64,000 nt of DNA from Breoghania sp963678585 (GTDB taxonomy: Bacteria; Pseudomonadota; Alphaproteobacteria; Rhizobiales; Stappiaceae): NCBI GenBank assembly GCA_963678585.2, contig CAXXGA010000001.1, positions 124,001 through 188,000 of the forward strand, written 5' to 3'. Under the pieces are notes generated by a model, which searched no databases, had not been told where the DNA came from, and was given only the letters and a program-made list of their open reading frames with translations. A program made the position numbers and the translations under genes. This document shows, one piece after another, positions 36,269 to 45,303 of the stretch. Within the stretch, counting starts at the first letter, position 1, and every line of letters begins with the position of its first letter.

Positions 36269-36697
36269 ATGTTACCCGACCAGAAGGCCGCAAACCACAG
36301 CCGGGTGATGATCGTCGATGACGACGAGGACGACATCTACCTGATGAAAAAGGCGCTTGGGCGCCTGCAGGAGAGCGCCCGGGTCAATCTCGACCTGACA
36401 TTCGTCCTTTCCGGTTCGGAGGCGCTTGGCGAGATCGACCGCCGTCTGGTCGACGATTCCCTACCCTCGAAGATCTTCGTCGACCTCAACATGCCGGGCA
36501 TCAACGGGCTGGATGTTCTGAACCATTGCATGGCCCAGAACATTCTCGACGTGGTGGAGGTGGTTGTGATCACAACCGCATCCGACCCCGACACCCACAA
36601 TGCGGCACTTGCAGGCGGTGCGCGCACGGTGTGCGTGAAGCCCGACAGCCTGAAGGAAATGTCCGACCTACTCTCCTCGCTTCTCGCCGCCGAATGA
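36269..36697 (+). CDS. single-domain response regulator, Rcp1-like
   Basis: A 142-residue receiver domain with no output domain. Acidic pocket VMIVDDDEDD near residues 13-22, phosphoacceptor Asp72 in FVDLNMPGING, Thr102 (ITTA) and Lys124 (VKP) are intact. The longer spacing before Asp72 resembles Rcp1-type regulators that partner phytochrome-like kinases. ATG at 36269 is used; a TTG at 36236 is possible. The kinase gene lies 238 bases downstream past a terminator, and the pair probably form a two-component system. Upstream 36082-36268 is strikingly AT-rich for this genome. Confidence 0.9.
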   Translation: MLPDQKAANHSRVMIVDDDEDDIYLMKKALGRLQESARVNLDLTFVLSGSEALGEIDRRLVDDSLPSKIFVDLNMPGINGLDVLNHCMAQNILDVVEVVVITTASDPDTHNAALAGGARTVCVKPDSLKEMSDLLSSLLAAE

Positions 36698-36859
36698 GCT
36701 TTCGCGCGGGCGGGAAGGCTCTCGATCCGAAGTCGCGCATTTGCCGACCCTACGCTGTTTCACCGTATCGACACGACGCCGGACCAGGGCATAGAGTTGC
36801 CGTTCGGCGAGTTGGGACGCTCGCCGATGCGCCCGACATATCCGAATCCTCCGCTCTTC

Positions 36860-36889
36860 AAGGCCCATCCGGCCGGGATCGGGCCTTTT
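36860..36889 (+). terminator. terminator between response regulator and kinase genes
   Basis: aaggccc (36860-36866) pairs with gggcctt (36881-36887), with an inner atcc/ggat helix and one bulge, followed by a short T run. It lies 163 bases after the response-regulator stop and 46 before the kinase start, so it may reduce read-through into the kinase gene. Confidence 0.65.
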
Positions 36890-36935
36890 CGCGATTGTGC
36901 GGGCGCGCCTTCGCGGCCGAGGAGGGACCGCGGCG

Positions 36936-38171
36936 ATGTTGACAGATCTGAACCAGCTTCTGGACACCTCAGCGTTTCCCACCAACGGGGACGGACTGAT
37001 GGCCATCCATGTTCTGTCCGACCTTCTGGTCCTGTTTGCCTTCGTACTGGTTCCCGGCTTCGTGCTCTATTCAATCAGACGACGCCCCCGCGCGGCGCAA
37101 AGGCGTGCCCTGCCTCTGTTTCTTGTTTTCATCCTGATCTTCGGCCTCGCCCATCTGTCCCTGTTGATCGCGCTCGGGAGCCCGAAGCCCTCATTGGCGG
37201 GACCGATGGGGGCGCTCGCCATTGCCGCCACGCTTGCGGCTTTCGCGGTCGCATGGTTCACGCTTCCCAGAATCCTCAAACTCCCGAACCCGACCAGTCT
37301 GCGCGGCGCGCGGGCAACCTCGGCGAGCGAGGTCGATGATCCCAGCCGCACTAACCGCGCCCTTTCGCTCATTCAGGAAAAACTGCGCGAGAATCTGAAT
37401 TCGCGTGCACGCGAAATCGAGAACAAGACCGCGGAGCTTGAGCGCGCCAACGAGAGCCTGCGCCGCTTCGCCCATATCGCCTCCCACGACCTGCAGGAGC
37501 CGCTGCGCAAGATCGCGGCCTATGCCGACATTCTGGAACAGGCGATTGCGGAGGACGACGCGGAAGAGGCGACGCGCGCGATGGAGCGGTTGCGCGCCAT
37601 GTCCTCGCAAGCTCGCACGATGGTCGCCGACTTGCTGCGCTTCTCAAAAATGAGCCAGTACAAGCCCGCGCGCGAACCCATGGATCTCCGGGCGGCGGTG
37701 GAGGAAATCGCCGAGATCTTCGAGCACAGGATTTCGGGGCGAAAAGGATCGCTGGATATCTCTCTTCCCGACCTCCACGTCCGGGCGGACCCGCTGCTGT
37801 TGCGTCAGATCTTTCAGAACATCCTCGCCAATGCAGTGAAATACGTTCCGGAAACGCGCGCGCCCAGCGTCGCCATTAACGCAGTGGAAGGCGACGCCTG
37901 CTGGAAGATCACGATCTCCGACAACGGGATCGGCTTCGACCCGGCCCTGAAGTCGAAGATCTTCGAACCATTCACCCGCCTTCACGGACGCAAGATCGCC
38001 GACGGCTCAGGCATAGGGCTCGCCATCGTTTATCGCGCCGTGCATGACATGGAATGGGCGATAGACGTGGAGACCCAGCCCGACAAGGGCACCACCTTCT
38101 GCCTGTGGATCCCGAAAAGCGACGTGACGCTTGAGAAAGCGGAACCTGCACCGGCAGCCGCCTCGTCGTGA
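36936..38171 (+). CDS. membrane sensor histidine kinase with ethylene-receptor-like N-terminus
   Basis: A 411-residue kinase: three membrane helices (about 28-48, 58-80 and 88-112), a coiled-coil linker (140-175), a HisKA dimerisation domain with phospho-His184 in IASHDLQEPLRK, and a HATPase domain with NILANAVKYV, DNGIGFDP and GSGIGLAI boxes. The three-helix part aligns with plant ETR1 with a constant +4 offset: Asp29 for Asp25, Pro40 for Pro36 and His73 for His69. The copper-ligand Cys65 is Phe69 here. It is probably not a copper-ethylene receptor; its ligand is unknown. Likely partner: the upstream Rcp1-like regulator. Confidence 0.9.
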   Translation: MLTDLNQLLDTSAFPTNGDGLMAIHVLSDLLVLFAFVLVPGFVLYSIRRRPRAAQRRALPLFLVFILIFGLAHLSLLIALGSPKPSLAGPMGALAIAATLAAFAVAWFTLPRILKLPNPTSLRGARATSASEVDDPSRTNRALSLIQEKLRENLNSRAREIENKTAELERANESLRRFAHIASHDLQEPLRKIAAYADILEQAIAEDDAEEATRAMERLRAMSSQARTMVADLLRFSKMSQYKPAREPMDLRAAVEEIAEIFEHRISGRKGSLDISLPDLHVRADPLLLRQIFQNILANAVKYVPETRAPSVAINAVEGDACWKITISDNGIGFDPALKSKIFEPFTRLHGRKIADGSGIGLAIVYRAVHDMEWAIDVETQPDKGTTFCLWIPKSDVTLEKAEPAPAAASS

Positions 38172-38191
38172 GGTAGCCTCGTCGTGAAACG

Positions 38192-38221
38192 AAAAAGGCG
38201 CCCCTGGGGGGCGCCTTTTTT
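38192..38221. terminator. bidirectional rho-independent terminator
   Basis: aaaaaggcgcccc pairs with ggggcgcctttttt around a short loop, giving A and T runs on both sides. It lies between the convergent kinase and L,D-transpeptidase genes and terminates both. Confidence 0.92.
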
Positions 38222-38267
38222 GATTTCCGACCAGCCTTTTCAGGCGGCGCTCAGTGCCGGGCGTGCC

Positions 38268-40790
38268 TCAGCCGCGACGCGCCTTCTCAGTCGCTGCCAG
38301 TGCGCGCTGCAGATACATGTCGCGGTCGTACATGTCGGCGAAGAACTGGACATTGCCGGTCTTCTCGTCCGGCCAGGCCGTGAAGTAGGAGACGTAGACG
38401 GGAATGTTCGCGGCCACGGTGTCGGAGTCGTTCTTGCCCTGCGAAATGCGCCCGGCAATGTAATCCTTGTCCTTGCCGAGAACCGCAGCCGCCATGGCGC
38501 GCGGATCCTGCAGACGTACGCAACCATGGCTGAAGGCACGCACGTCGCGCTTGAACAGCGACTTGGCCGGCGTGTCGTGCATGTAGATGTGGTGCTCGTT
38601 CGGGAACAGGATCTTCAGCTCGCCCAGCGCGTTGGAACGGCCGGGGCGCTGACGCACGTTGATCGACTGCTGCTTGGCGGCAACCGCATGCCAGTCCACG
38701 GATGCGGAGGACACAGGCTGACCGTTGACCGTCGTCACCTCGTACCCGGTATCATCCAGATAGTAGGGGTTCTGGTTGAGGTGCGGGATCATCTCGTTGA
38801 CGATGATCGAATAGGGAACGCCCCAATAGGGGTTGTATTCCACGGTCTCGATCTTGTCGTAGAAGAAGTTGGTCTGGTTGGACTTCTTGCCAACCACCGC
38901 ACGCATCTTCAGCGGATCCTGCCCTTCATTGACATAGGTCGCGGTGAAGGCCGGCTGGTTGATGAAGACATGGCGCGCGCCGAGATCGCGCGGTAGCCAG
39001 CGCAAGCGTTCCATCGCCAGCTTGACCTTCTCGATCTTGGAGCCGAGCGACATGCCGACCATGCCGCGAACCGTATTCGGCCCGACGACGCCATCGGCGG
39101 AAAGTCCCGCCTCGCGCTGGAAGTCCTTCACCAGAGAAACGAGTTCCGGGGTGTATTCGTCGCCGCCGTCATAGGCGGTGAGCGTGGCGGCGTGGGCAGC
39201 CTTGAGGTCGTCGGACGCTTTCAGCTCGATCGCCTTCACCACATTGGCCATTTCCGGATCGCTCTGGCCCGGCTTGATCAGCGTGCCGGCTGCGATGGTG
39301 ACCGGCTTTTCCTCGCTCTGAGCGCCAAGGGTCGCAAGCTTCGCCACGAGCGCCTTGAACTCCGCATTGGTCGGGTTCTGGTCGAGGATGGCGGATGCGA
39401 TCTCCGCATCGGCCTTCGCAGCGAGATCGGTGACGATCGCCTTCAGGTCGACCTTGCGGCGCGGCAGGTCGTGGTAGCCGGAAATGCGGTCCGGATCGAC
39501 GCGTCCGCGCTGCGCATCGAGCGCATAGGTCAGCACAGCCCTGGTCAGCTCGATTTCAAAACGCATCAGGTCACGCGTATCGGAACTGGTGCCGAGAGCC
39601 GCACCGGTCAGCGGGGCTGCGGCATCCGTGGCGATACCGTCATCGCCGCTCTGATTGACCGCAACTTCCACGTCACCGCCTGTCATCGAGACGGTCTCGT
39701 TCGGCAGATCCACCAGATAGTCGGCCGCATCGAGACCAACCGCATCGGCATCCGCCAGCGTTTCCATGACAGTGCGGGCGCGGGCGGTGACCTTGCCGTC
39801 CTTCACCCACATGTAGTCGGGCGCGGCCGCATAATGGGCCTCAAGCGCTTCGATCACTTCCGGCAGCGCACGGACGCGCATGCCGTTCAGAAGATCGGCC
39901 TGACGCTCGAATTCACTCGGGCCTGCGGCAACCGCCGGCTCTTCGCTTTCCACTGCAGGCGCGGTGGCGGTTTCCGGTGCACTCGCGGCATCGCCCGTCG
40001 CATCCACGGGCGTCTCACCCGCAGCCGCGGCGTCCGTCGCGGTCGCTTCCGCATCGGCGGTGGCAGCGGCCTCATCGGTGGCTTCTCCGGTCGCGGCGAC
40101 CGCATCCGTCACAGCTTCACCTTCAGGAGGCGTCGACGCCTCGGTGGCCTCAGAATTTTCCGGAAGCTGCGCGGGCTCGGTCACGGAAGCCTCGGCCGGG
40201 GCCGCGTCGGACGCGGGAGCCTCGGTTACGGAAGCCTCGGGGGCGGGAGTCTCCTCCGCCGCGGCTTCATTAACCGGGCTGTCGCCGGACTTGGCGATGG
40301 ACTTGCCGATAGAACCGGTCACGCGGATGCCGTCGTCGTGCTCGGCCGACACATTCGCGGCGGCAAGCCGTTCGGCCTCAAGACGCTCGGCTTCCGCCCG
40401 GCGCTGCGCGGCGGCCTCGGCGACGGCGCGAGACAGGTCATCCAGCGTCACCGTCTTCAGGACATCGGGATTGTAGGTCGTGTATTTGGGAGCGGAAACG
40501 TGGGCTCTCACCGGTTCCGGATCATAACGATCATAGTCGGAACCCCAGCCGCCCCAGCCGAAGAAACCGCCGCCACGGCGCTCGCCGCGCTGCGAACGGG
40601 CATCGCGCGGATCGCGATAGGCGCGTCCGGAGGGTTCTCCGCGCAGGCGTTCCACGCTGCGCATGCCGGCAAAACGGTCGGCATCGGCAGAGGCCGGCTG
40701 GTTCGTCACCAGGACAGTCGTGGCTATTACCGTCGAGGCGAGGAGTGCGGGTAAAAGGGCCGCCTTGTGGCTGCGCTTCCAGAACGTCAT
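38268..40790 (-). CDS. large L,D-transpeptidase, YcbB/LdtD-like
   Basis: An 840-residue exported peptidoglycan cross-linking enzyme. An N-terminal signal/anchor (ALLPALLASTVIATTVLVT) precedes a basic Gly/Arg region, then a roughly 130-residue Ala/Glu/Thr-rich low-complexity segment (about 165-300). A scaffold domain follows, then a peptidoglycan-binding repeat (VSLVKDFQREAGLSADGVVGPNTV) and the YkuD catalytic domain with Cys757 in SHGCVRLQDP. This is the YcbB layout, which makes 3-3 cross-links. The long acidic linker is unusual and may span the periplasm. Signal, both domains and catalytic residues are intact. Confidence 0.92.
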   Translation of the reverse strand: MTFWKRSHKAALLPALLASTVIATTVLVTNQPASADADRFAGMRSVERLRGEPSGRAYRDPRDARSQRGERRGGGFFGWGGWGSDYDRYDPEPVRAHVSAPKYTTYNPDVLKTVTLDDLSRAVAEAAAQRRAEAERLEAERLAAANVSAEHDDGIRVTGSIGKSIAKSGDSPVNEAAAEETPAPEASVTEAPASDAAPAEASVTEPAQLPENSEATEASTPPEGEAVTDAVAATGEATDEAAATADAEATATDAAAAGETPVDATGDAASAPETATAPAVESEEPAVAAGPSEFERQADLLNGMRVRALPEVIEALEAHYAAAPDYMWVKDGKVTARARTVMETLADADAVGLDAADYLVDLPNETVSMTGGDVEVAVNQSGDDGIATDAAAPLTGAALGTSSDTRDLMRFEIELTRAVLTYALDAQRGRVDPDRISGYHDLPRRKVDLKAIVTDLAAKADAEIASAILDQNPTNAEFKALVAKLATLGAQSEEKPVTIAAGTLIKPGQSDPEMANVVKAIELKASDDLKAAHAATLTAYDGGDEYTPELVSLVKDFQREAGLSADGVVGPNTVRGMVGMSLGSKIEKVKLAMERLRWLPRDLGARHVFINQPAFTATYVNEGQDPLKMRAVVGKKSNQTNFFYDKIETVEYNPYWGVPYSIIVNEMIPHLNQNPYYLDDTGYEVTTVNGQPVSSASVDWHAVAAKQQSINVRQRPGRSNALGELKILFPNEHHIYMHDTPAKSLFKRDVRAFSHGCVRLQDPRAMAAAVLGKDKDYIAGRISQGKNDSDTVAANIPVYVSYFTAWPDEKTGNVQFFADMYDRDMYLQRALAATEKARRG

Positions 40791-41165
40791 TCGGAACCTA
40801 CCAGATCTCTAAATCGTCGTGCAGATGATGAGAATCACCTGAACGGAGTTAACCAAACACTACGCCGATCACGTTTGGACTTCACGTTCGAGCGAGCCCC
40901 GATGAAACCGGCGCCCTCTCCACGGGACCGGTCACGCCCAAAACGGGCTGCCCAACGAATCCCTCGTGAGTTCCAGACTACGCCTGTAACGCGAACACAA
41001 TGCGGCAATCAGGCTGAAGTTCCGGTGACCTATATCACTGTTTGTGCCGCACTGAAGCCGGTGAAACCCGATTGCGCTGTTTTGTCGGCGGTTTTCCGCC
41101 GATTGCGACTATCCGATCACATTAACATGCCAAGCAGTCACTCTCCCGTGAGTTGCACCTGCCCC
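40791..41165. other. 375-base gap between the L,D-transpeptidase and mutL genes
   Basis: Carries the promoter of the large L,D-transpeptidase gene, which starts at 40790 on the minus strand, and the 3' flank of mutL. I see an AT-leaning stretch at about 40835-40885 and another at 41030-41130, but no recognisable RNA, terminator or additional gene. Confidence 0.45.
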
Positions 41166-43118
41166 TCAGCGCCGCCCGAACAGTTTCTCGATATCGTTGA
41201 GCTTCAGCTCGATCCAGGTCGGGCGTCCGTGGTTGCACTGGCCGGAAAGCGGCGTGGCCTCCATCTCGCGCAAGAGCGCGTTCATCTCCTGCGGCCTCAG
41301 CCGCCTGCCGGAACGCACCGAGCCATGGCACGCCATGGTGGCCGCCACATGATCGAGCTTTTCGCGCAGCCGCGTCGCCTCGTTCAGATCGGCGATATCG
41401 TCGGCAAGATCGCGCACCAGCCCGCGAATGTCGGTGTCGCCCAGAAGCGCGGGGGTTTCGCGCACCGCCACCGCGCCGGGGCCGAAGCTTTCCAGAACCA
41501 GCCCGCATTCGGCCAGCTCCTCCGCCCGCTCCATCAGCCGGTCCACATCGTCCTGCGCCAGTTCCACCACTTCGGGAATGAGCAGCATCTGGCTCGCCAC
41601 GCCCTTGGCCGCCAGCGCGTCCTTCAGCCGTTCATAGACAAGCCGCTCGTGGGCGGCATGCTGATCGACGATGACGAGGCCGTCCTCGGTCTGGGCGACG
41701 ATGTAATTGGCATGGATCTGCGCCCGTGCTGCCCCCAGCGGACGCGCCTGCATGGCCTCGTCCACCGGTTCCGCATCGGCGCGCGCATCCGCCGACGGCG
41801 CATCGAAGCCCGCCAGCGGCGCCTGCGCCTGCGTCGGCTGTGGTCGCTCGCCATAGGCCATTTCGCCCGTAAAACCCGTCTGTGCGGTGCTTTCCCCGGC
41901 CGTATCGGAACCGGCAGCAGCCCCCTCGAAGGGGCGGAACGCGGATGTCCGCCAGTCCTGTCCATCACCGGAGGGGCGCGGCGGCGGCGTGTAGGAGCCG
42001 CCGGAATAGCCACCCCCCGTATAACCGCCGCCCGAATAGCCTGACGTTGGGCGGCGCGGATCGAGCCCGTTGGGGCGGGCAAAATCGAGCGCCTCCTTCG
42101 CCCCCGTCGACGAGGCGCGATGACCGGCCTCCACAAGGGCGCGCTTGATAGAGCCCACCAGAAGCCCTCGCACAAGCTGGCCGTCGCGAAAGCGCACGTC
42201 GGCCTTGGCCGGATGCACGTTCACGTCCACCTGATGCGGGTCGAGATCGATATCGAGAACGACGACGGCGGAACGGTCGCGCGCCAGCACGTCCGCATAA
42301 GCGCCGCGGATCGCACCCAGCAGCATCTTGTCGCGAACAGGGCGGCCATTGACGAAGAAGAACTGCTGCAGGGCGTTGGCACGGTGGAAAGTGGGCAGAC
42401 CGGCAAAGCCTGCAAGGCGCACGCCCTCGCGCTCCGCCTCGATCGCCATGGCGTTGTCGACGAAATCTTCGCCCAAAACCTGCGCGATGCGGGCCATGCG
42501 GGCAGCGAGTCCGGTGGCGGCGGGAAAATCGAGTGGCTGGCGACGGTCGGGCCCTGACAGGGAAAACCGGACATGGGGATGGGCGAGCGCGATACGCTTG
42601 ATCATGTCGGAAATTGCGGTCGACTCGGCCCGGTCGGTCTTGAGGAATTTCAGGCGCGCAGGGGTTGCGAAGAAGAGATCGCGCACCTCCACCCGCGTGC
42701 CCCGGTTGAGCGCGCTGGGCGCGACCTCGCCCTTCGCCCCGCCATCGACCGTGATCTCCCAGCCATGGGGCTCGTCGGCATTGCGGGTGGCGATGGTCAG
42801 GCGGGCGACCGCGCCGATAGAGGGAAGCGCCTCACCGCGAAAGCCCAGCGTGCGGATGTCCATCAGGTCGTCTTCGGCGAGCTTGGAGGTGCAATGGCGC
42901 TCCACGGCCAGCGCGAGGTCGTGGGCCGTCATGCCCTTGCCGTCGTCGGTGACGCGCATCAGCGTCTTGCCGCCCGCCGCCGTCACGACCTCGATCCGGC
43001 TTGCGCCCGCATCGAGTGCATTTTCCACCAGTTCCTTCACGACCGAAGCGGGCCGTTCGATGACCTCGCCCGCCGCGATGCGGTTGATGACCGTTTCTGA
43101 AAGCTGCCTGACTGACAC
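41166..43118 (-). CDS. mutL: DNA mismatch repair protein MutL (endonuclease type)
   Basis: A 650-residue GHKL ATPase that couples MutS mismatch recognition to strand incision. The N-terminal domain has NALDAGASRIEV, DDGKGM and GFRGEALPSI. The C-terminal domain has DQHAAHERLVYE, the DQHA-x2-E-x4-E nuclease motif, so this MutL should nick DNA itself, consistent with no MutH. Between them, at about 370-400, is a Gly/Tyr/Pro-rich linker with repeated SGGGYTGGGYSGG units. The start is GTG at 43118, divergent from the HAD gene. Confidence 0.96.
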   Translation of the reverse strand: MSVRQLSETVINRIAAGEVIERPASVVKELVENALDAGASRIEVVTAAGGKTLMRVTDDGKGMTAHDLALAVERHCTSKLAEDDLMDIRTLGFRGEALPSIGAVARLTIATRNADEPHGWEITVDGGAKGEVAPSALNRGTRVEVRDLFFATPARLKFLKTDRAESTAISDMIKRIALAHPHVRFSLSGPDRRQPLDFPAATGLAARMARIAQVLGEDFVDNAMAIEAEREGVRLAGFAGLPTFHRANALQQFFFVNGRPVRDKMLLGAIRGAYADVLARDRSAVVVLDIDLDPHQVDVNVHPAKADVRFRDGQLVRGLLVGSIKRALVEAGHRASSTGAKEALDFARPNGLDPRRPTSGYSGGGYTGGGYSGGSYTPPPRPSGDGQDWRTSAFRPFEGAAAGSDTAGESTAQTGFTGEMAYGERPQPTQAQAPLAGFDAPSADARADAEPVDEAMQARPLGAARAQIHANYIVAQTEDGLVIVDQHAAHERLVYERLKDALAAKGVASQMLLIPEVVELAQDDVDRLMERAEELAECGLVLESFGPGAVAVRETPALLGDTDIRGLVRDLADDIADLNEATRLREKLDHVAATMACHGSVRSGRRLRPQEMNALLREMEATPLSGQCNHGRPTWIELKLNDIEKLFGRR

Positions 43119-43340
43119 GCCTTGGAATTCCTGCGTTTATCGCGCGTTACACAACCGGGCCACGCCGGTTCCACCGGTCGCGAGGTGGCTGACAACTGAA
43201 AAGCTTGCGGGCGCGGGACGTTCCACTATGGTGCGCGCGCAGCCGCCCCGTCGTCGCCACGCTGTCACAAATCTGTGCTTTTCCGTCCAAGCGACAGACC
43301 GAATCCCGTCGAACCACCATTTTAGCAGATCCGAGACCCA

Positions 43341-44219
43341 ATGAACGCCGACAGCCTGATCCTCCCCGGACTTTCCAACATTGCCGACGACTATGACGGC
43401 ATCCTTTGCGACGTGTGGGGCGTGATCCACAATGGCGTACGCGTCAATCCCGGCGCGACGGAAGCGCTGTCGCGATTTCGCGAAAAAGGCGGACGGGTGG
43501 TTCTGATCACCAATGCGCCGCGCCCCAATCCGCCGATCTACGCTCAATTGGAAGCACTCGGCTTTCCGCGCTATGCCTTCGACAGCATCGTGACCTCGGG
43601 CGACGTTACCTACTCTCTTCTCCATGCCCATGAGGGCGACACGGTCCTGCATATCGGCCCGGATCGCGATTACACGCTTTATGAAGGCACCGGCCTCAAG
43701 GTCGTGCTGGACGCGTCCGAGGCGCCCGACGGAGGGCTGATCGTCTGCACCGGTCTGTTCGACGACACGAGCGAGACGCCCGAGGACTACCACGCCCGCT
43801 TCGAGAAACTGATCGCGCGCGGCTTTTCCATGGTCTGCGCCAATCCCGATCTCGTGGTGGAACGCGGCGACAGCCTGATCTGGTGCGCGGGCGCGCTGGC
43901 GCGCGATTATGCGGCCATGGGCGGCAAGGTCCAGATCCTCGGCAAGCCGCACAAGCCGATCTACGATCAGGCGCTGGGCGAGCTTGAAAAGCTCTCCGGC
44001 AAGCCCGCCGACAAGTCCCGCGTTCTCGCCATCGGCGACGGTCTGCCGACCGACATTCGCGGGGCCTACACGCAAGGGTTCGACGTGCTCTTCATCACCG
44101 CCGGTATCCACGGCGCCGATTTCGGCGAGACGGAGGCCCCGGAGGAAGAGCTGGTGAGGAAGCGGCTGGCCGACGAGGGACTGGCGGCGCGCGCGGCGAT
44201 GCCGCGTCTTTACTGGTAA
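43341..44219 (+). CDS. HAD-superfamily hydrolase, TIGR01459 (class IIA)
   Basis: A 292-residue phosphatase of HAD class IIA. Motif I is YDGILCDVWGVIHNG (Asp nucleophile in DVWG), motif II is LITNAPRP, and motifs III/IV are ILGKPHKPIYD and AIGDGLPTDIRGAYTQG. The DVWGVIHNG form is the TIGR01459 group of alphaproteobacteria, often near ribF and ileS. The substrate is unknown, but NagD-like nucleotide or sugar-phosphate hydrolysis is likely. It is divergent from mutL. Confidence 0.9.
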   Translation: MNADSLILPGLSNIADDYDGILCDVWGVIHNGVRVNPGATEALSRFREKGGRVVLITNAPRPNPPIYAQLEALGFPRYAFDSIVTSGDVTYSLLHAHEGDTVLHIGPDRDYTLYEGTGLKVVLDASEAPDGGLIVCTGLFDDTSETPEDYHARFEKLIARGFSMVCANPDLVVERGDSLIWCAGALARDYAAMGGKVQILGKPHKPIYDQALGELEKLSGKPADKSRVLAIGDGLPTDIRGAYTQGFDVLFITAGIHGADFGETEAPEEELVRKRLADEGLAARAAMPRLYW

Positions 44220-44265
44220 TTTGCGGCCTGGCAAATTCCAAAGCGCCCATTGCGGAGCGGACACG

Positions 44266-44294
44266 AAAAAGGCGGAGGCCGATGGCCCCCGCCT
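44266..44294 (-). terminator. terminator downstream of cheZ
   Basis: aggcgg/ccgcct arms with an inner ggcc-gat-ggcc helix; read on the minus strand it is followed by TTTTTCG. It lies between the convergent HAD and cheZ stops and should terminate cheZ. Confidence 0.8.
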
Positions 44295-44345
44295 GAATTT
44301 CGTCCGGCGTTTTCGCCGACTACGAGCCGATACTGGGAAGCCTTT

Positions 44346-45026
44346 CTAGTCGAAAAGCTTATCGATATCGGCCTGATCGGCTCCGCCGCCCATCATGGCG
44401 TCGATCTCGTCCTGCGAAACACCTTCACCCGCATGCTGCGGCCCGTGCAGGATCAATTCGCGCGCACGGCGTTCTTCCTCGCTCTCCTCGATCTCGCCTT
44501 CCTCGTTTTCCATGATGCGCAGGCGCTCGACGAAGCTGGTCACGCGCTCGTCGATATAGGAAAGCGTCTTCACGACCTTGGAAATGCGCTGGCCGGTGAT
44601 GTCCTGGAAGGCGCAGGCCTCGAAAATCTCGATCATCTTGTCGCCGACCATGGACTGGTAGGCCGTCGCATCGGCGGTATCGGCCGCCATGATTTCCTCG
44701 GCCGCCTGCATGATCGTCTGCGTCGCGTCTTCCGTCGCCTCGACGATGGCATCAAGCTCGCGCCCGGCTTCGGGGATGCGGTTGTGCTTCATGTCGGCGG
44801 CCCGAAGCTGCATGACTTCTTTCTTCATGCGCGCGATCTCGGTCGCGATGTCTTCGAATTCCTGACGCATGGAAGGCGCGGACGCATGAAGAACGCCCTT
44901 GAAATCGCCCACCATGATTTCCGCAAGACGCATCACGTCGGCCAACGACACATCGCCGCCGCGCGCCTTGTTGTCTTCCAGAAACTTGATAACGCCCGAG
45001 ACGTCGTGGTTCGTCATCGGAATCAT
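44346..45026 (-). CDS. cheZ: chemotaxis phosphatase CheZ
   Basis: A 226-residue helical-bundle phosphatase that accelerates CheY~P dephosphorylation. The catalytic region is CAFQDITGQRISKVV with the active Gln, and the C-terminal end (SQDEIDAMMGGGADQADIDKLFD) is the CheY-binding helix. CheZ is uncommon in alphaproteobacteria, but this family member clearly has its hallmarks. It lies 277 bases from cheY on the same strand, and no other chemotaxis gene is in the window. ATG at 45026 has AGGGG 7 bases upstream. Confidence 0.92.
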   Translation of the reverse strand: MIPMTNHDVSGVIKFLEDNKARGGDVSLADVMRLAEIMVGDFKGVLHASAPSMRQEFEDIATEIARMKKEVMQLRAADMKHNRIPEAGRELDAIVEATEDATQTIMQAAEEIMAADTADATAYQSMVGDKMIEIFEACAFQDITGQRISKVVKTLSYIDERVTSFVERLRIMENEEGEIEESEEERRARELILHGPQHAGEGVSQDEIDAMMGGGADQADIDKLFD

Positions 45027-45303
45027 GGCATTCCCCTGTCTGCCGCGTGATTCGCCCGGCCATGGCGGCCCGAACGCAAGCTCTTGTTCAGCGGCTCTGA
45101 TTGCCTCCTGCGCGGCACGCTCCGACGTGTCGTTTATGCGAACGGCCGGATCGGCCCGTCTGGTATCCCGCAGTTGCGCTGGAGCGTCCGCGTCTCAACG
45201 CGGAAGCACCGGATCCACGACGATCGGTCGACCGGTTTGCGGGCGACACTGCCGCGTTCGACAGGTCCCCTCCCATCGGACGCGCGCGATCGCCGGACGA
45301 CGT

